Part shown: positions 9,701 to 17,177 of the stretch, piece by piece | Position numbering within the stretch: position 1 is the first letter of the stretch | Layout of the letters: each line of letters starts with the position of its first letter | From: Suttonella sp. R2A3 | Lineage (GTDB): Bacteria; Pseudomonadota; Gammaproteobacteria; Cardiobacteriales; Cardiobacteriaceae | Direction: 5' to 3' | DNA: 64,000 nt | Assembly (NCBI RefSeq): GCF_021513215.1 | Contig: NZ_CP090975.1 | Coordinates: 1,451,001-1,515,000 of the forward strand | Position numbers and translations under genes: made by a program | Notes under the pieces: generated by a model | Database searches by the model: none | What the model saw: only the letters and a program-made list of their open reading frames with translations | Told to the model about the DNA's origin: nothing

Positions 9701-10479
9701 ATTAGCTCAGGCACACACTGATCTTCGGTCATTACTTCATAACGCGGGTGAATCGCGGATAATTTGACCGACAGGCCTGAGTTATCAATCGGGTTGCCCT
9801 GGCTTTGCGCCATACCGATCGCCTCAAGCGCATTGAGATACGATTGGTAATAGCGCTCAGCGTCGCGCTCGGTGCGCGCGCCTTCACCTAACATATCAAA
9901 GGAATAGCGGTAGCCGCGCTCCTGCATTTTTTTGCCGCGCTTCATCGCGGTTTCGATGGTTTCACCAAGGATAAATTGTTTACCCATGATTTTAATCCCT
10001 TGGCGGACGGCGTTACGGATCACGGGTTCGCTGGAGTTACGCATCAAGCGCTGTAGCGTGTTGCCAAAGCGTTCCTCGTCTTCACGACCAAAATTTACCA
10101 CTTTGCCGGTAAAGAGCATGCCCCAAGTGGCCGCGTTGACCCAAAATGAATCGCTTTTACCGACGTGCGAACGCCATTTTGCGCGGCCAAATTTGTCGTA
10201 AATCAGTTCATCGAGTGTGTCAGAATCGGGCACACGCATCATCGCTTCGGCCAAACACATCAAGGCAATGCCTTCTTCGCTCGACAGGGCGTATTCTTGT
10301 AAAAACGCATCGAGAAGACCGACACCTTCACCAGCGCGAATCGCGTCAATCAAGCCGCGACCAATCTCGCTGACTCGATCAAGTTCGCCTTCTTGCCAAG
10401 CAGCAGCCTCTAATAAACGTTGTACCGCTTTAGCTTCGTCTGCTAGGTACCACTGCCGAAATGTCGCTAAATCACTCAA
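6763..10479 (-). CDS. putA: Bifunctional proline dehydrogenase / L-glutamate gamma-semialdehyde dehydrogenase PutA
   Basis: 1238 aa. It oxidises proline to glutamate in two steps at the membrane (FAD-linked, electrons to quinone) with channelling of the P5C intermediate. The order is an alpha-helical arm (about 1-130), a proline dehydrogenase barrel (about 170-480, with GLTIDAEEAWRLELSMD and RRFMVRLVKGAYWDSEIKW), an aldehyde dehydrogenase domain (about 560-1010) with Glu775 in AETGGQ and nucleophile Cys809 in SAGQRCSAL, and a C-terminal ALDH-like domain. The roughly 50-residue N-terminal ribbon-helix-helix repressor domain of E. coli PutA is missing, so this copy should not bind its own operator. 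The start codon is TTG with AGGAG six bases upstream. It appears monocistronic. Confidence 0.97.
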   Translation of the reverse strand: MSDLATFRQWYLADEAKAVQRLLEAAAWQEGELDRVSEIGRGLIDAIRAGEGVGLLDAFLQEYALSSEEGIALMCLAEAMMRVPDSDTLDELIYDKFGRAKWRSHVGKSDSFWVNAATWGMLFTGKVVNFGREDEERFGNTLQRLMRNSSEPVIRNAVRQGIKIMGKQFILGETIETAMKRGKKMQERGYRYSFDMLGEGARTERDAERYYQSYLNALEAIGMAQSQGNPIDNSGLSVKLSAIHPRYEVMTEDQCVPELIERMLELCKRAKKYNIGLTIDAEEAWRLELSMDVIKALCEDESLKDWQGLGLAVQAYQKRCPELLDWLIALGQKHNRRFMVRLVKGAYWDSEIKWYQEQGLAGYPVFTRKDNTDVSYLACARKMLGAQDEIFPQFATHNAHTVAAILAITADKDLEFELQRLHGMGEVLHAEVVEKGERKVPSRIYAPVGTHKDLLSYLVRRLLENGANSSFVNHISNDEVSADQLLTDPVAKVAALDNVTNEHIPLPRDIYPTRTNSKGFDLTFPPVIEHFRNILKEKPDWQAASLVVDYQPDMSQAKDVNSPADRNRRIGTVCEADEALAKQAITAAEQGFSAWSQTSAKHRAALTRALADQYEAHMDDWLRLCIFEAGKMWGDAVAEMREAVDFCRYYADEIERIDAEGGMSAQGVWVCISPWNFPLAIFTGQIIAALMAGNTVVAKPAGQTPIIAHYAVSLMHEVGFPREAIQLVIGGPEIGAALTSNPAICGVAFTGSTATAKIIQKSLMADGQERTLIAETGGQNAMIVDSTALPEQVVDAVMMSAFQSAGQRCSALRVLCIQEDVYEETLSMIKGALRARQIGDTVANNIDVGPLIDEAARDKLEGYVQEHAEQVLIRHEGENGLPQTGVFFAPTIIEIRDIKEMGDEQFGPILHVLKFPSGGIRKLVEGINNLGYGLTGCLHSRIEERQHWFAQHLHVGNIYVNRNQIGAIVGSQPFGGHGLSGTGPKAGGPQYVYRFMQADTPEYQGSGDTAATLSSEITFDEAFKHAQSLARIWDVKAAKQAPEIAEQLANSAKTLNLGNDESFAQAIHALSKTAAKLRTLVKMPGVTGENNEWRCYARGVILQMHEQPDTQALLQIVAAVLSGNSVLVTDLPQQWADWFAKAGIDEDVVQGISSKNVNLNHPGLSALMLSGSKAWRAKQREQWAQREGAILPCLTESPIRTGSQGIAANPNVLAHLLFEQSISVNTAAAGGNIELLSL

Positions 10480-10590
10480 TGTTAACTCCTGAATTGGTTC
10501 AAAAATGATGGGTTATGTAGTGTAACGCATACGATACGATAAAACAGTATCTACGTTAGTTTTTCTAAACAAGATGATACAAAAATTCTA

Positions 10591-11070
10591 TTAATACTTT
10601 TCTAATAAGGCTTTTTCAGCGTCTGACCAATGTAAGGGTTGATCGCTGCTTAACTGGATTAGCTTGAGCAGCGCTAGACTATCTAAGCCGTTAAGCTCCG
10701 GTTTACTGCTGTCGGTAATTGGCTGATGGGGGTCAGCGCCGTGATCGATTAAATAGCGAATCAACGACGCATTGGCGAAAATGATCGCGTTATTTAATGG
10801 CGATAGTCCGTATTGATCAGGCTGATGAATGTCACAACCGCGCGCCAGCGCAGCATCGAGTGCCGCGAGCACATCTTCATGGCCAACACCTGGCAGGCCA
10901 TCGCTGGCGATTAACTGCGGCAGTATCGGCAGCACTTGATCGTTATAGCTGATAAAACAGCGTGAGTCATCAACATAATCCCATTGCATCATCGCCTCAA
11001 GATGCGCATCGTTGGTGGCGAACGCCGCAGCGCTCGCCAATGTCGCCGTAATAAAAATCGCTCGGATCAT
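10591..11070 (-). CDS. Secreted ankyrin-repeat protein
   Basis: 159 aa. A signal peptide (MIRAIFITATLASAAAFA) is followed by about 60 residues with two cysteines, then ankyrin-type helices: EDVLAALDAALARGCDIHQP, YGLSPLNNAIIFANASLIRY, LIDHGADPHQPI. Ankyrin repeats bind proteins; here the location is probably periplasmic. Its ATG overlaps the pyruvate kinase stop codon by four bases (ATGA), so the two are co-translated, although no functional link to glycolysis is known to me. The partner is unknown. Confidence 0.75.
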   Translation of the reverse strand: MIRAIFITATLASAAAFATNDAHLEAMMQWDYVDDSRCFISYNDQVLPILPQLIASDGLPGVGHEDVLAALDAALARGCDIHQPDQYGLSPLNNAIIFANASLIRYLIDHGADPHQPITDSSKPELNGLDSLALLKLIQLSSDQPLHWSDAEKALLEKY

Positions 11071-12521
11071 TGCGCGCGCGAGATTTGCAGGGTGTTGGTT
11101 GAGCCGGGTTTGCCCATGGTCACACCGCTGGTGATTACATACAGATCGCCGCTATCGACCACACCACGCCAACGCAGATGGGCTTCAGCTTCTTGAATCG
11201 CGGTTTGGTGATCAAGCCCGGTATCGAGCATCAACGGGCGCACCCCACGATACATGCACATTTTGCGCTGCACCAAACGGTTGCCGGTGAGTGCGTAAAT
11301 CGGGATATTAATGCCAAAACGGCTAATATGAAACGCGGTGCTGCCACTTTCAGTGAGCGCGACAATTGCTTTGGCGTTGAGCTGACGCGCGGTGAATACA
11401 GCGCCACTGGCGATACTGTGATCAATGCGCGAGGTGTTTTCGACATGGATATCCGCGCCGGTCAGTGGGTCTTGCGCCTGCTCGGCGGCTGAACAAATTT
11501 GCGCCATGCTGCGTACGGTTTCAAATGGATACTGCCCGACTGCGGTTTCTGCACTCAGCATCACCGCATCGCTGCCATCAAGCACGGCGTTTGCAACATC
11601 ACTCACCTCGGCGCGGGTTGGCACAGGATTGGTGATCATACTTTCCATCATTTGCGTGGCGGTGATCGTGAAGCGGCGCATGGCGCGCGCTTTTTTAATG
11701 ATCTTTTTCTGCAGTGAAGGAACCGCCGCATTGCCGACTTCAACCGCCAAATCACCACGCGCGACCATCACTCCATCACATAAATAAAGAATTTCTTCGA
11801 GATTCTCGATCGCCTCGGTGCGCTCGATTTTGGCAATCAGGCCTGGGCGATGGTAGCTGTGTGCGGCTTGAGCGAGTAAACGTCGCGCCAAATCCATATC
11901 AGCAGCGGATTTTACAAAGCTGATTGCGAGGTAATCGGCGCCAATCTCTACCGCGGTTTTTAAGTCTTCGTGGTCTTTATCGGTGAGCGCGCCGGCAGAA
12001 ATCCCGCCGCCTTGTTTGTTGATACCTTTATTGCTTTTCAGCACCGCGTCGTTTTGAATTTCAGTGTGAATTTCATCGCCTTCAACACTGGTGACTGTCA
12101 CAGTCAACAGACCATCGTCGAGTAATAACACATCGCCGGGTTTGACATCACGCGGCAGCGCACGATAATCGAGTCCGACGCGTTCTGCGCTGCCTTCGCC
12201 TTCAAAGGCGGCATCTAAAATGAAGTTGTCGCCTTGTTTGAGCTCCACCTTGTCGCCTTTGATTTTGCCGACGCGAACTTTTGGCCCTTGTAAGTCGGCA
12301 ATAATCGCCACTTCGCGTCCGGCGCGCTCGGAAGCCTCACGTACGCGTCGCGCGTTTTCAGCGTGTATTTCCGGGGTGCCATGACTGAAATTCAGGCGAA
12401 TGACGTTTAAGCCCACGCGAATCATATGCTCCAAGATTTCCGGCGAATTGCTGGCCGGGCCGAGGGTAGCAATGATTTTTGTGTGGTGATGAATCCGGGT
12501 GAGATCTCGATTTTTAGCCAT
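11067..12521 (-). CDS. pyk: Pyruvate kinase
   Basis: 484 aa. It converts phosphoenolpyruvate and ADP to pyruvate and ATP in the cytoplasm. The start (TKIIATLGPASNSPE), the PGDVLLLDDGLL segment in the B domain, the catalytic barrel motif MVARGDLAVEVG and the strongly conserved MMESMITNPVPTRAEV and DAVMLSAETAVGQYP segments are all present; the C-terminal regulatory domain carries ALTGNRLVQRKM. Length and the MAKNRDLTRIHHHTKI start resemble the PykA type more than PykF, which I infer only loosely. It follows the folate gene by nine bases and overlaps the ankyrin gene, forming cysB-like / ygfA / pyk / ankyrin in one direction. Confidence 0.97.
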   Translation of the reverse strand: MAKNRDLTRIHHHTKIIATLGPASNSPEILEHMIRVGLNVIRLNFSHGTPEIHAENARRVREASERAGREVAIIADLQGPKVRVGKIKGDKVELKQGDNFILDAAFEGEGSAERVGLDYRALPRDVKPGDVLLLDDGLLTVTVTSVEGDEIHTEIQNDAVLKSNKGINKQGGGISAGALTDKDHEDLKTAVEIGADYLAISFVKSAADMDLARRLLAQAAHSYHRPGLIAKIERTEAIENLEEILYLCDGVMVARGDLAVEVGNAAVPSLQKKIIKKARAMRRFTITATQMMESMITNPVPTRAEVSDVANAVLDGSDAVMLSAETAVGQYPFETVRSMAQICSAAEQAQDPLTGADIHVENTSRIDHSIASGAVFTARQLNAKAIVALTESGSTAFHISRFGINIPIYALTGNRLVQRKMCMYRGVRPLMLDTGLDHQTAIQEAEAHLRWRGVVDSGDLYVITSGVTMGKPGSTNTLQISRAQ

Positions 12522-12530
12522 GATTAGATC

Positions 12531-13109
12531 CTAAATAATGTTAAGCGCTTGCTCAGTAATAATGCCGTCCATGGGAATATCCCACGGCCGGGCTTGAATA
12601 CGAGTGACTTCTTGACAGGCGTAGGCCAAGCCAATGAGTAATGGCGCCTGTCCGGCTATTTTAGCCGCAAACGTACGATCATAAAAGCCACCACCCATAC
12701 CAATGCGCTGGCCGCTTTGATCCCAGGCCACTAACGGGGTAAACACCACATCAAGATGCATACCTTCTTGTGCGTATTTCGGATTATACGCTGGTGCAGC
12801 GATCCCGAGCGAATCTTTGCTTAATGCATCGCCTTGCTGGTAGGGCATCCAAACAAGCGGTGCGTTTTGCTTGCGCACGACGGGTAAATAGACTGTGCGG
12901 CCCCTTGCCCACAATTCGTGGAGTAGCGGGGTGGTGTCGATTTCTTCGTTGAGCGATAAAAAGAGACCGATAGAAGTCGCTGGGTGTTTGTCGAGCCAGT
13001 TGAGTGCGCGCTTAGCAATTGCTTTGCTCGCCTGTGTGCGTTGCTCGCCAGTGATTAGCCGACGTGCCGCACGACACGCTTGGCGCTGCTTGGCGTTTAG
13101 ATCGTCCAT
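12531..13109 (-). CDS. ygfA: 5-formyltetrahydrofolate cyclo-ligase family protein
   Basis: 192 aa. The family closes 5-formyl-THF to 5,10-methenyl-THF using ATP, recovering a folate storage form. Visible signatures are the basic N-terminus QRQACRAARRLI, GLFLSLNEEIDTTPLLHEL, the metal/nucleotide loop GQRIGMGGGFYDRTF near residue 135 and the C-terminal IPMDGIITE. The start overlaps the end of the upstream LysR gene by 13 bases. In E. coli ygfA lies downstream of 6S RNA; no such RNA is apparent here. Confidence 0.93.
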   Translation of the reverse strand: MDDLNAKQRQACRAARRLITGEQRTQASKAIAKRALNWLDKHPATSIGLFLSLNEEIDTTPLLHELWARGRTVYLPVVRKQNAPLVWMPYQQGDALSKDSLGIAAPAYNPKYAQEGMHLDVVFTPLVAWDQSGQRIGMGGGFYDRTFAAKIAGQAPLLIGLAYACQEVTRIQARPWDIPMDGIITEQALNII

Positions 13110-14068
13110 GTGTTGTCTTCTTGCGCGCGGCGATAATCGGCCAAACGCTTACGGAGCTCTGCGCGGGTTGTGCCTGGAGATAGTGCGGCGATCCACTGTT
13201 CGTCGTGTTGACGCAGATGGCGCTCGGCCTGCCAGACCAGGTAGGTATTAAACGGGTCCACCCACGGTGTGAGCGGATAGGTGCGTAAGTCGCTGTCTTG
13301 CTCATCGTTAAACGCCATATCGGCGATCACCCCGAGGCCAAGGCCTTGGCGCACATAATTTTTAATCAGGTCAGCGTTGCGCGCGGTCAGCACAACCTGT
13401 GCGTTCGCGCCATGCGCGCTCATCGCTGCAGCCAGCCCCGATTGCCCTTTGTGTGAGGTGACATAAGTAATTAACGGATAATCGGCGAGCTGGCTTAGAT
13501 GATCAAAAGGCTGCTCGTTAAACGGATGATCTTTAGGAACCACCAACAGTGGCGACCACGCTTCGGTTTCCAGCACCAGTAAACCACGCAGCGCCGTGCT
13601 GTATGGGGTGAGATCTGTGGCCGAGAACCACGCGTAATCTGCCTCGTATTCCTGCACCATTTGGATATTCTGTGCGTTGCTGCCCTCAATGATGTTGAGC
13701 TGCAGCTGCGGGTGGTGTTCGCGCAAGGTTGGCAATAAACGCGCTAGGCGGTAGGTGGCGAGTGTGTTGGTGGTGGCGAGCGTCAGGGTCTGGATGTTGC
13801 GCGCATGCGGGTCGTGGGCGAGTGCGCGCACGCGGCTTACCGCTTGTACAATGTGCTCTAGCTCGGGGAGTAAGGCCTCACCGGTTTCGGTTAAGCCAAC
13901 GAATTGTTTACTCTGGCGGCGGAAAATCGGTTTACCGAGCGCTTCTTCGAACAATTTGATTTGTTTGCTGACTGCAGGCTGCGACATAAACAGCTTTTGT
14001 GCCGCTGCGGTGACGCTATAGCCCTGTTGTACCACGGCCAACACACATTCAAACTGCTTGAGCTTCAC
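13097..14068 (-). CDS. CysB-like LysR-family transcriptional regulator
   Basis: 323 aa, GTG start at 14068 with GGAGGA about ten bases upstream. The N-terminal winged helix (MKLKQFECVLAVVQQGYSVT, then AAAQKLFMSQPAVSKQIKLF) and the effector domain (LTLATTNTLATYRLARLLP, IITYVTSHKGQSGLA-like region) match the CysB/Cbl branch of LysR proteins, which sense O- or N-acetylserine and activate sulfur assimilation. Total length equals that of E. coli CysB. It is divergent from the cysteine synthase gene across a 160-base gap, the usual layout for a LysR regulator and its target. It could instead be a Cbl-type paralog; the ligand is inferred. Confidence 0.85.
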   Translation of the reverse strand: MKLKQFECVLAVVQQGYSVTAAAQKLFMSQPAVSKQIKLFEEALGKPIFRRQSKQFVGLTETGEALLPELEHIVQAVSRVRALAHDPHARNIQTLTLATTNTLATYRLARLLPTLREHHPQLQLNIIEGSNAQNIQMVQEYEADYAWFSATDLTPYSTALRGLLVLETEAWSPLLVVPKDHPFNEQPFDHLSQLADYPLITYVTSHKGQSGLAAAMSAHGANAQVVLTARNADLIKNYVRQGLGLGVIADMAFNDEQDSDLRTYPLTPWVDPFNTYLVWQAERHLRQHDEQWIAALSPGTTRAELRKRLADYRRAQEDNTWTI

Positions 14069-14228
14069 AGATTATCGTCCTCCGCATGAGTTTTATCGGG
14101 TGCTTGGGTTATTACGTCTTATAAACGTTGCATATTGCCGCATCGTATCACGTTATAACCAACGGCTATTTAATTTATCACCCGCGCTGCCCTACACTGA
14201 CCCAACATTCACTAACTTAGGAACCATC

Positions 14229-15176
14229 ATGAAATACAACAATATTCTTGAAGCGATCGGCCATACACCGGTGGTACGCATTAACCGTCTTGCACCAAAA
14301 AATGTCACGATGTACGTTAAGGTGGAATCGTTTAACCCGGGTGGTTCGGTTAAAGACCGCTTGGCTTATGCGATTATTACCGATGCTGAGAAACGCGGAA
14401 CCTTAAAACCAGGGCAAACGGTGGTTGAGGCAACCTCGGGCAATACCGGTATCGCGCTAGCGATGGTCTGTGCGGCGAAAGGTTATCCATTTGTCGCGGT
14501 GATGACTGAAACATTTTCCGTGGAGCGCCGCAAGCTTATCCGTAGCTTAGGTGGCACAGTTATCCTGACGCCAGCGGCAGAAAAAGGGGTTGGCATGGTG
14601 CGTGTAGCGAAAGAGCTCGCTGAGAAAAATGGCTGGTTCTTGGCTAATCAATTTGCGAACCCGGCAAACCCGCAATATCACCGCGAAACCACCGCGACAG
14701 AGATTTTGCGCGATTTTGCAGGTGAACGTTTGGATTATTTTGTCAGCGGCTACGGCACAGGTGGCACGATTTCCGGCGCTGGTGAAGTGTTAAAAGCGGC
14801 GCGTCCTGATCTGGAAATTGTCGCAACCGAGCCACTCAATGCGCAATTACTCGCGGGCAAAGAGTGGCAGCCGCACAAGATTCAAGGTTGGACACCGGAT
14901 TTTGTTGCTGAAACGATGAACCGTGAGATTTATGATCACCTGATTGCGGTTGGCGATGAAGAATCGCGCGATACAGCGCTCTCGCTTGCCAAACAAGAAG
15001 GTATTCTCACCGGGATTTCTGGTGGGGCGACGTTTAATGCGGCGTTGCAGTTTGCCCAACAAGCTGAAGAAGGCTCGGTCATTTTAGTGATGCTGCCTGA
15101 TGCTTCAGAGCGTTATATGTCAACGTTCTTATTCGAAAGCATTAATGAAGGCTCAGACGATCATTTGCTGCCGTAA
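14229..15176 (+). CDS. cysM: Cysteine synthase (O-acetylserine sulfhydrylase, CysM/CysK family)
   Basis: 315 aa. A PLP enzyme making cysteine from O-acetylserine and sulfide or thiosulfate. The PLP lysine is K42 in FNPGGSVKDR; the SGNTG substrate loop (EATSGNTGIALAM) and the phosphate-binding glycine loop YGTGGTISGAGEVL are intact. The frame is open far upstream of 14229, but ATG 14229 is preceded by AGGA and yields the normal N-terminus MKYNNILEAIGHTPVVRINR, so it is chosen. The QFANPANPQYHRETTATEI segment is shared by both CysM and CysK; I lean to CysM with moderate certainty. Divergent from the CysB-like regulator and ended by a terminator. Confidence 0.92.
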   Translation: MKYNNILEAIGHTPVVRINRLAPKNVTMYVKVESFNPGGSVKDRLAYAIITDAEKRGTLKPGQTVVEATSGNTGIALAMVCAAKGYPFVAVMTETFSVERRKLIRSLGGTVILTPAAEKGVGMVRVAKELAEKNGWFLANQFANPANPQYHRETTATEILRDFAGERLDYFVSGYGTGGTISGAGEVLKAARPDLEIVATEPLNAQLLAGKEWQPHKIQGWTPDFVAETMNREIYDHLIAVGDEESRDTALSLAKQEGILTGISGGATFNAALQFAQQAEEGSVILVMLPDASERYMSTFLFESINEGSDDHLLP

Positions 15177-15198
15177 ACTTGCCAATATTCAAGTGGTG

Positions 15199-15226
15199 AC
15201 GGGCGGATTAATTCGCCCGTTTTTTT
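15199..15226 (+). terminator. Intrinsic terminator of cysM
   Basis: A 7-bp GC-rich stem (ACGGGCG at 15199-15205 with CGCCCGT at 15214-15220), eight-base loop and a run of seven T, 22 bases after the cysM stop. Confidence 0.9.
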
Positions 15227-15237
15227 ACCTTAAAAAG

Positions 15238-15446
15238 TTAACCACATGGCCTGTGGATAAAAATGTGCATAACCGCGCAAACTATTGCTAACACAGAGCT
15301 CTCACGCGGTTAGTTAACCATTTCATTACTTGTTGTTAAAATAATAAAGTCAGCAAAAACAGAGTTATAGTAGAAATCGTTGTAATTGTAGCGTTTTTTA
15401 CCCTTGCTATTTGCCAAAGGCGCGTAACCATGCGGTTTGTGTATAA
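15238..15446. other. Cluster of DnaA-box sequences in an AT-rich intergenic region (origin-like or DnaA-titrating)
   Basis: In the gene-free stretch 15227-15589 three 9-mers match the E. coli DnaA box TTATNCACA exactly, all on the minus strand: TTATCCACA (15252-15260), TTATGCACA (15264-15272) and TTATACACA (15438-15446). A one-mismatch copy, TTAACCACA, lies on the plus strand at 15238-15246. The DNA between (15320-15400) is AT-rich, as an unwinding element would be. Gene direction switches here: everything left of 14.07 kb is minus and everything from 14.23 to 37.2 kb is plus. Typical oriC neighbours (dnaA, dnaN, mnmG, rpmH) are absent, so origin function is a hypothesis. Confidence 0.45.
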
Positions 15447-15524
15447 CTTAGCGCGATTTATCAACCTGTTTAGCGCTAAATAAGCGGGAAATTATTGGTC
15501 AAAAAAGCCTCTCTCTAACCGGCC

Positions 15525-15600
15525 TGTGACAAAGCCAATCAAGCAGTCGGCGTATTCCTTTTTATCATGGCTTTTGTCACAATAGTGCAATGAATACGCC
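15525..15600 (+). promoter_or_regulatory. Interleaved inverted repeats (pseudoknot order) in the ampD leader
   Basis: Arm A at 15525-15537 (TGTGACAAAGCCA) is complementary to A' at 15568-15581 apart from one extra T. Arm B at 15549-15557 (GGCGTATTC) is exactly complementary to B' at 15592-15600. The order is A-B-A'-B', which cannot form two ordinary nested hairpins but fits an H-type pseudoknot or two alternative hairpins. B' includes the G of the ampD start codon and the codons just after it, and ampD has no clear Shine-Dalgarno, so folding could control translation. The A pair might instead be a protein operator. Confidence 0.45.
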
Positions 15601-16189
15601 CTGGTTTATTAAAGACAATGGTTGGTTGAGCGGTGTCACGCACTGTCCAAGTCCGCATTATGACGTGCGCCCGCAAGATGCGGTGATCAATACATTAGTC
15701 ATCCACAATATCTCCCTGCCGCCGAAGGTTTTTGGGCAAAACTATGTGGATGCGTTGTTTTTAGGCACACTTTCCGAGCATCGAGGTGAGGATCCGTTTA
15801 TCGATAGCATTATGGATTTGCGTGTTTCGGCACATTTTTTGATTACGCGCGATGGCGCGGTCACACAATACGTGGCGAGTGTAGATCGTGCCTGGCATGC
15901 AGGGGTGTCTGAGTTTGCCGGGCAGACGGGGTGTAACGATTTTTCGGTGGGTGTTGAGCTTAATGGCGCGGATGATATCCCTTACACCTTACGGCAATAT
16001 CAGGCGCTGGTGCGCTTAACGCTTGCGCTGATGCAGCGTCATCCACACATCACGCGCGAACGCATCACCACCCACGCCCATATTGCGCCAGGCCGTAAAA
16101 CCGATCCTGGGCCGGCATTTAATGAAGCGGTTTTTTTTCGTATGCTTGATCAAGCAATCTACTTTGAATCAGCTGCCTATCGCAGTTAG
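15590..16189 (+). CDS. ampD: 1,6-anhydro-N-acetylmuramyl-L-alanine amidase AmpD
   Basis: 199 aa, cytoplasmic (no signal peptide). It cleaves the stem peptide from anhydromuropeptides during wall recycling, and in species with ampR/ampC it lowers the inducing signal for beta-lactamase. Zinc-ligand positions are recognisable: H39 in LVIHNIS, H162 and D172 in the signature H-A-H-IAPGRKTDP, with K170 as the usual catalytic lysine. The first residues (WLSGVTHCPSPHYDVRP) also match AmpD. Anhydro-MurNAc kinase (anmK), the next recycling enzyme, lies at 42.8 kb. Translation start signals are weak and lie inside the repeat structure described for the leader. Confidence 0.95.
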   Translation: MNTPWFIKDNGWLSGVTHCPSPHYDVRPQDAVINTLVIHNISLPPKVFGQNYVDALFLGTLSEHRGEDPFIDSIMDLRVSAHFLITRDGAVTQYVASVDRAWHAGVSEFAGQTGCNDFSVGVELNGADDIPYTLRQYQALVRLTLALMQRHPHITRERITTHAHIAPGRKTDPGPAFNEAVFFRMLDQAIYFESAAYRS

Positions 16190-16222
16190 AATAGCGCTCT
16201 TGCTTACTTAACCTTTTTATCT

Positions 16223-17101
16223 ATGTTTAATCGTCGTTCATTGCTTTCTCGTGCCGCGCTATTGGGTGCTGGTAGTCTGGTTACGCCCAGCTTTGGCGCG
16301 GTGGGGACCACGGTTGAAGGTCTCGTTAACCGCAAAATACAAGAGCTGCGTGCGCTCGGACAAATCGCCAGTGATGAACGCACCTCTTGGGTGGTGACCG
16401 ATATTAACCGTGGGCAAAAGTTGGTTTCAATCAATGAGCCGGTGGCGATGCAATGCGCGAGTATGGTCAAGCATATGGTCATTCAGGCGTATTTGATGTG
16501 CCATTTCACCAAAGATGCCAAGCTTTATCCGCTAAGCCCACGGGTGATGAATGAAATGCGCGATATGATTGTGCATAGTAATAATGAATTTACCAACCAT
16601 ATTATTAAGCGTTTGGGCGGTCCGGAAGGGGTGCAATGGATGTTAAAAAAAGAAGCGCCGAATGTGTTTCGTGACATCCACATCGTTGAATATATTCCGG
16701 AGAACGGTCGAACCTATCTCAATCGCGCGAGCGGCGGCGACTACGACCGATTTTTGCTCGCGCTTTGGCACAATCAGTTGCCTGGCGCAGAGATTTTGAA
16801 AAAAATGATGGTTATCCCCAATCACGACCGAATTCGCAGCAATACGCGCTTTGTGACCGAAAACGCCGCGACGACGGTGTACGATAAAACAGGCTCAACC
16901 GCGATGCTCTGCGGTAATACCGGGATTATTGAATGCAAAGACCGTAATGGGAATTCGGTTGCCTACACCTTTACCGGCATTATTGAGAAAAAGCGTCGCG
17001 CTGCGAATTATAGTAGCTGGATTAGCGATAGAAGCGATGTGATGCGCTCTATTTCCGACTTGGTGTATCTTGATTTTGCGCAGCGTTATCCGCTGACATG
17101 A
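16223..17101 (+). CDS. Class A beta-lactamase-like serine hydrolase, probably exported by Tat
   Basis: 292 aa. The N-terminus MFNRRSLLSRAALLGAGSLV has a twin arginine (R4-R5) and hydrophobic stretch, so Tat export to the periplasm is likely. It keeps the three active-site motifs of the penicillin-recognising fold: S80-M-V-K83, S119-N-N121 (in place of S-D-N) and K222-T-G224. A glutamate equivalent to Glu166 of class A enzymes is not obvious. The fold family includes beta-lactamases and wall peptidases; the SNN variant means hydrolysis of antibiotics cannot be assumed. It sits 33 bases behind ampD, so the pair is probably co-transcribed, consistent with a wall-related role. Confidence 0.8.
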   Translation: MFNRRSLLSRAALLGAGSLVTPSFGAVGTTVEGLVNRKIQELRALGQIASDERTSWVVTDINRGQKLVSINEPVAMQCASMVKHMVIQAYLMCHFTKDAKLYPLSPRVMNEMRDMIVHSNNEFTNHIIKRLGGPEGVQWMLKKEAPNVFRDIHIVEYIPENGRTYLNRASGGDYDRFLLALWHNQLPGAEILKKMMVIPNHDRIRSNTRFVTENAATTVYDKTGSTAMLCGNTGIIECKDRNGNSVAYTFTGIIEKKRRAANYSSWISDRSDVMRSISDLVYLDFAQRYPLT

Positions 17102-17177
17102 CGATTCCGACATGCAAAAATCACTTTTTGCCTGCTGAATATGATACGATTTTTTGACACTCAAACAGGTTAAGCGT

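Noticed and set aside
14058..14228. Upstream extension of the cysM frame by 57 codons.
   Set aside because: The extra residues do not resemble cysteine synthases; the ATG at 14229 has a ribosome site and the normal N-terminus.
15525..15581. TGTGA...TCACA arms considered as a CRP site.
   Set aside because: The half-sites are about 50 bases apart instead of six.
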